Shown here piece after piece: positions 61,401 through 64,000 of a DNA stretch of 64,000 nucleotides (position 1 is the stretch's first letter; each line of letters starts with the position of its first letter). Made by a program: the position numbers and the translations under genes. The DNA is taken from contig CAVPVY010000005.1 of assembly GCA_963709355.1 (NCBI GenBank), positions 1,116,001-1,180,000 of the forward strand, read 5' to 3'. The notes under the pieces are model-generated. The model was not told the DNA's origin. It saw only the letters and a program-made list of their open reading frames with translations, and searched no databases. This stretch comes from PLOWO2-12-38-17 sp963709355 (GTDB lineage Bacteria > Planctomycetota > Brocadiia > Brocadiales > Brocadiaceae).

Positions 61401-63673
61401 CTGTAGATTCGTTAGGAAATGTCTACGTTGCTGATTTAAGTAACCATCGAATACAGAAATTTAGCTCCAGTGGTACGTTTATAAATAAATGGGGTTCATA
61501 CGGTACCGGAGACGGTCAATTTAACCGTCCAACTGGGGTTGCAGTGGATTCCTCAGGAAATGTCTATGTTCCTGATACCTATAACAATCGTATACAGAAA
61601 TTCGATTCAGATGGTACATTCATAACCAAGTGGGGTTCATCTGGCGCAGGTGATGGTCAGTTTAACAGTCCTATTGGAGCAGTAGTGGATTCAACTGGAA
61701 ATGTCTATATTGCAGATTACAATAACCAACGTATACAGAAATTCAGCTCTAGTGGCACATTTATAACCAAATGGGGCTCAAATGGCACAGGAGATGGACA
61801 GTTTAACAATCCACTTGGAGTAGCTGTGGATGCATCAGAAAATGTCTATGTGTGCGATAGCGATAACAATCGTATACAGAAATTCAGTTCCAGTGGTACA
61901 TTTATCACCAAGTGGGGCGCATCAGGATCGGGAGATGGACAGTTTAACAGCCCTGATGGAGTAGCCATAGAGGCATCAGGAGATGTTTATGTTGCTGATA
62001 CCCACAACCATCGCATCCAGAAATTTTCACCATCACCGTGTGAGGCAGTTACTCCAACACCAACGACGTCACCGACACCAACGCCCACGCCGTCGCCAAC
62101 TCCGGATGCTACACCGCCAACGGTGACTTCAACAAGTCCGGTAGGTGGTGCAACTGATGTGGCCATAGACAGCATCATTACCGTCACTTTCAGCGAACCG
62201 ATGGATGCATCCACGATTAACGACAACACGTTTGCTGTCAGTGATGGAATGAATCCTGTGGGTGGAACAATTGTATACGATGGAATTACCGCCACATTTA
62301 CCCCATCAAGTAATCTGAATTACTCTACCACCTACACGGTAACAATTACCAACGGGGTAAAAGATACTGCGGGCAATACGATGGAGTCGGAATTCACCTT
62401 TAGTTTTACCAACGGTGAGAATCCACAACCTGTAGCAAATGCTGGAGTTGACCAAACGGTGGATGAAAGAACACCAGTCACGTTGGATGGATCTGGCAGC
62501 AGCGATCAGAATGGTGACCCTTTGACGTATAACTGGACACAGGTTGGCGGTCCGGCGGTTACATTGAATACCAGTGACCCAGTCCATCCCACATTTACTG
62601 CGCCAAACGTGCCGAGCAGCGGCAGAACCCTGACCTTCCAGCTCACCGTTAATGATGGAAATTCAACCAGTGATCCTGACACCGTGGATATTACCATCAA
62701 GGATATAAACCACCCCCCTGTAGCGGATGCAGGAATTGACCAGACCGTGCAGGAAGAGAGTCCGGTAACCCTGAATGGTTCAAATAGCTACGACCCTGAT
62801 AGCGACAGCCTCACCTATAGCTGGATTCAAACCGCAGGTACTCCTGTTGCCCTTTCAGACTCTACTGCTGTGCAGCCATCTTTTACCGCTCCCATCGTCG
62901 GCACATCTGGGGTAACTCTCACTTTTGAATTGACGGTGAGTGATGAAGTTTCTTATGGAACAGATACGGTCAATGTAGTTGTTGAAAATGTGAATCATAC
63001 ACCTATAGCTGATGCTACAGGTTCAGTCCAGACGGTTAACGAGGGAACGCTGGTAACGTTGGATGGCAGCCACAGCTATGATCCTGACGGTGACTCAATA
63101 ACTTGCCAGTGGACACAGATCAGCGGGCCAACTGTAATCTTATCAGATCCAAATAGCGATAATCCAGGCTTTACGGCACCTCAGGTTACTGAAACAACTT
63201 ATCTGGAGTTTGAGCTGGTGGTGAGCGATGGTCAACGTTCCAGTGAAGCTGCCTTCGCTACAGTAACTGTGCTCGACACGAATCAGCCGGTAGATTGCAA
63301 TTCTGCTGCTCCGTCAACAGCCACGCTCTGGCCACCGAATCACAAACTCGTCTCTGTAAGTATTGAGGGAGTAACCGATCCTGATAATGAACAGGTGACG
63401 ATCACCATTACACGGGTAACGCAGGATGAACCCGTTAAGGGACTTGGCGATGGGGATACGAGTCCTGATGCCGTTATTCAAGGGGAGACCGTCATGCTCA
63501 GGTCAGAGAGATCAGGAAAAGGCAATGGCCGTGTGTACGAAGTACATTTTGCTGCCGCCGATGGTCAGGGAAGCACCTGCGAGGGTTCGGTTAGGGTGAG
63601 TGTACCTCACGATAAGAAAAAGACTGAGAATGCAACCGATAGCGGGCAGAACTATGACTCTACGCAACAATGA
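58445..63673 (+). CDS. Giant NHL-RCC1-NHL triple-propeller secreted protein, 3' part
   Basis: 1742 residues from the first ATG, but the frame is open and homologous from about 58213. Order: end of LamG, SbsA-like Ig (STSPVNNATGVAVDSAISAT), six NHL repeats (FITKWGSYGTGDGQF...GVAVDASGNVYVADDYNHRI), a Thr/Pro linker, and seven RCC1 repeats (HTIALKSDGTVWTWGYNEYG). Then come an Fn3-like domain, a linker, six more NHL repeats, a second SbsA-like Ig, three PKD-like domains (ADAGIDQTVQEESPVTLNGS) and a C-terminal domain with LWPPNHKLVSVSI. Joined to the LamG half it makes about 2235 residues. No enzyme motif is present, so it is most likely an adhesin or matrix protein. A terminator lies at 63872. 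Confidence 0.9.
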   Translation: MDSFAINTSTFTLSDSDGNNISGTVSFDCCSKTATFTPSSNLAYSTTYTAKITTGAKDQGGNPLAEDYLWTFTTVSDPNTTPECYQFVTKWGSQGTGDGQFDGPWGVNMDSSENIYVVDHKNHRVQKFSSDGTFITKWGSYGTGDGQFKAPWGVAVDISGNVYVADADNHRIQKFDSNGTFITKWGANGSGDGQFNSPTGVTIDASGNVYVTDYLNNRIQKFNSSGTFITKWGSSGTGDGQFNFPFGVAVDASGNVYVADDYNHRIQKFSSSGTFITKWGSFGTGDGQIDRPHGVAVDVSVNVYVADRNNNRIQKFSSSGTFITKWGSYGSEDGQLNSPGGVVVDASGNVYVADFDNNRIQKFSPSPCEAITPTPIPEPTPTTSPTPTSNPTPSPSPTPILTVTQTVTARGFHTVALKPDGTVWSWGHNGYGQLGDDSITDKTTPVQVICLSNATAIESGVFHTIVLKSDGTVWTWGYNGYGQLGDGTTTDSTTPIQVSGLSNIIAIAGGGYHTIALKSDGTVWTWGRNEYGQLGDGTTLNRTTPVQVNDLSNVIAIEDGGHHTIALKSDGTVWTWGYNEWGQLGDGTTTNSTTPVQVSGLNDVTAIAGGNDHTIAMKSDGTVWAWGHNSYGQLGDGTATNTPRTTPVQVIGLSNIADIAGGEWHTIALKSDGTVWTWGNNFYGELGDGNAPNDRATPMQVSGLSDVIAIEGGYYHTVVLKSDGTIWTWGYNEYGELGDGTNTNTSIPVQVNDFDVYQSSVTVTTNSATNVTSSSATLNGAVNSNGLSTTAWFNYGTTSGTYTDTSITQITNGPCTENVSVDISGLSPNTTYYYRMVAQNSDGTYYGSEMSFTTSSSVLPTPTITPSPTPLPSPTATLTPTPTPTATPTPTPIVVLTPTPSPIPTVTATPTETECYQFSTKWGSNGTGDGQFNLPIGLAIDSSGNIYVADTFNHRIQKFSSSGTFITKWGSNGTGDGQFDEPSAVAVDSLGNVYVADLSNHRIQKFSSSGTFINKWGSYGTGDGQFNRPTGVAVDSSGNVYVPDTYNNRIQKFDSDGTFITKWGSSGAGDGQFNSPIGAVVDSTGNVYIADYNNQRIQKFSSSGTFITKWGSNGTGDGQFNNPLGVAVDASENVYVCDSDNNRIQKFSSSGTFITKWGASGSGDGQFNSPDGVAIEASGDVYVADTHNHRIQKFSPSPCEAVTPTPTTSPTPTPTPSPTPDATPPTVTSTSPVGGATDVAIDSIITVTFSEPMDASTINDNTFAVSDGMNPVGGTIVYDGITATFTPSSNLNYSTTYTVTITNGVKDTAGNTMESEFTFSFTNGENPQPVANAGVDQTVDERTPVTLDGSGSSDQNGDPLTYNWTQVGGPAVTLNTSDPVHPTFTAPNVPSSGRTLTFQLTVNDGNSTSDPDTVDITIKDINHPPVADAGIDQTVQEESPVTLNGSNSYDPDSDSLTYSWIQTAGTPVALSDSTAVQPSFTAPIVGTSGVTLTFELTVSDEVSYGTDTVNVVVENVNHTPIADATGSVQTVNEGTLVTLDGSHSYDPDGDSITCQWTQISGPTVILSDPNSDNPGFTAPQVTETTYLEFELVVSDGQRSSEAAFATVTVLDTNQPVDCNSAAPSTATLWPPNHKLVSVSIEGVTDPDNEQVTITITRVTQDEPVKGLGDGDTSPDAVIQGETVMLRSERSGKGNGRVYEVHFAAADGQGSTCEGSVRVSVPHDKKKTENATDSGQNYDSTQQ

Positions 63674-64000
63674 ATTAAATAAGTGGAAACAGCACGGTGG
63701 TTGCGTGTTAACAAACCTTATCTCGTCTGAGAAATAGCAATTTTTATTATAGCAGGGTTTATCCTTTGGTAGTGGAGGTAATTGATCTTTTGAAATAAAT
63801 TGACGAAGATCAATAAATAAAATGATGTTCATTACCTAGGATTTGTTTTTCATAGTTATTGATTTAAAGAAGGGAGGCATAAAAACGCCTCCCTTTTTTT
63901 TCGGTTTTTGCGATATTCTTGTGGTTAAATAAGGTCTTCATCAACTATTTACCTCGAAAATATCAATCAGTAGGGACACGGCGCATCGTGCAGTTCAAAC
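63674..64000. other. Downstream non-coding end of the window
   Basis: 327 bp with no gene. Holds the terminator at 63872-63901. The last bases (GTAGGGACACGGCGCATCGTG) resemble a dispersed intergenic repeat. Confidence 0.5.
63872..63901 (+). terminator. Rho-independent terminator after the giant propeller gene
   Basis: GGGAGGC/GCCTCCC stem (63872-63878 with 63887-63893) and eight T residues, about 200 bp past the stop codon. Confidence 0.85.

Noticed and set aside
58690..62040. Highly repetitive DNA suggesting a CRISPR or satellite
   Set aside because: Explained by NHL and RCC1 codon repeats in an open frame.
1..64000. tRNA or rRNA genes
   Set aside because: No tRNA T-loop/acceptor pattern or rRNA-like stretch was recognised by eye; a tRNAscan-SE run would be decisive.

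Overview
The window is an AT-rich bacterial chromosome segment with about 55 genes. Several features point to Planctomycetota, most likely the Brocadiales (anammox) lineage: an Rh50-type ammonium transporter, paired secreted SBBP seven-blade propeller proteins, a bacterial-type ferredoxin:thioredoxin reductase catalytic subunit, and many short dispersed repeats. This placement is an inference. No rRNA, tRNA or hydrazine-metabolism gene is present to confirm it.

Layout. 1-5.8 kb: the end of a probable polyprenyl synthetase, a TPR lipoprotein, then a minus-strand block of an M48 protease, gpsA, glyA and prfB (RF2 with its +1 programmed frameshift). 6.2-8.9 kb: an RmlC-like cupin, an RmlA-like nucleotidyltransferase, rsmD and two overlapping YkgJ-type cysteine proteins. 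9-9.4 kb: a small toxin-antitoxin locus with a frameshifted RelE/ParE toxin. 9.8-13.1 kb (minus): SBBP propeller gene A. 13.5-16.9 kb: feoB, an RseC-like gene and a DtxR-FeoA regulator. 17-30.5 kb: housekeeping genes (L,D-transpeptidase, fchA, rnc, NYN nuclease, pheA, tpiA, secG, yicC, gmk, frameshifted coaC, dut, ftsK, rimO, pgsA). 30.9-31.3 kb: a DUF433 antitoxin with a truncated DUF5615 toxin. 31.4-35.8 kb (plus): SBBP gene B, an inverted near-duplicate of A. 36-44.3 kb: two small secreted proteins, a DUF364 protein, GT39, deoC, an amidase, a radical SAM protein, an intact IS1595-type element with perfect 8-bp target duplication, a stand-alone LigD phosphoesterase and a frameshifted phosphoribosyltransferase. 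44.8-50.2 kb: a galE-like epimerase, rpsI-rplM, a 58-aa cysteine-rich secreted peptide, a fabZ-like gene, ftrB, trxA, trpC and a GDT1 transporter. 50.3-54.5 kb: the Rh50 ammonium transporter and a DUF255 protein. 54.7-55.6 kb: a second IS1595-type element. 56-63.7 kb: a cyclic-di-GMP-I riboswitch leader followed by a gene for a protein of about 2235 residues (two LamG, two six-blade NHL propellers flanking a seven-blade RCC1 propeller, PKD-like domains), now split by one frameshift.

The most interesting biology is (1) the c-di-GMP riboswitch/terminator leader, with a decayed copy and a duplicated terminator, in front of the giant secreted multi-propeller protein, suggesting second-messenger control of a surface or matrix protein; (2) the inverted pair of SBBP genes, both carrying the same in-frame TAG and both interrupted by palindromic repeat peptides, one of which also occurs in an intergenic region; and (3) two toxin-antitoxin loci that keep the antitoxin but have broken toxins. 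Several genes carry one-base frameshifts (toxin, coaC, phosphoribosyltransferase, LamG protein, tail of SBBP B). Residual assembly indels must therefore be excluded before these are called pseudogenes.
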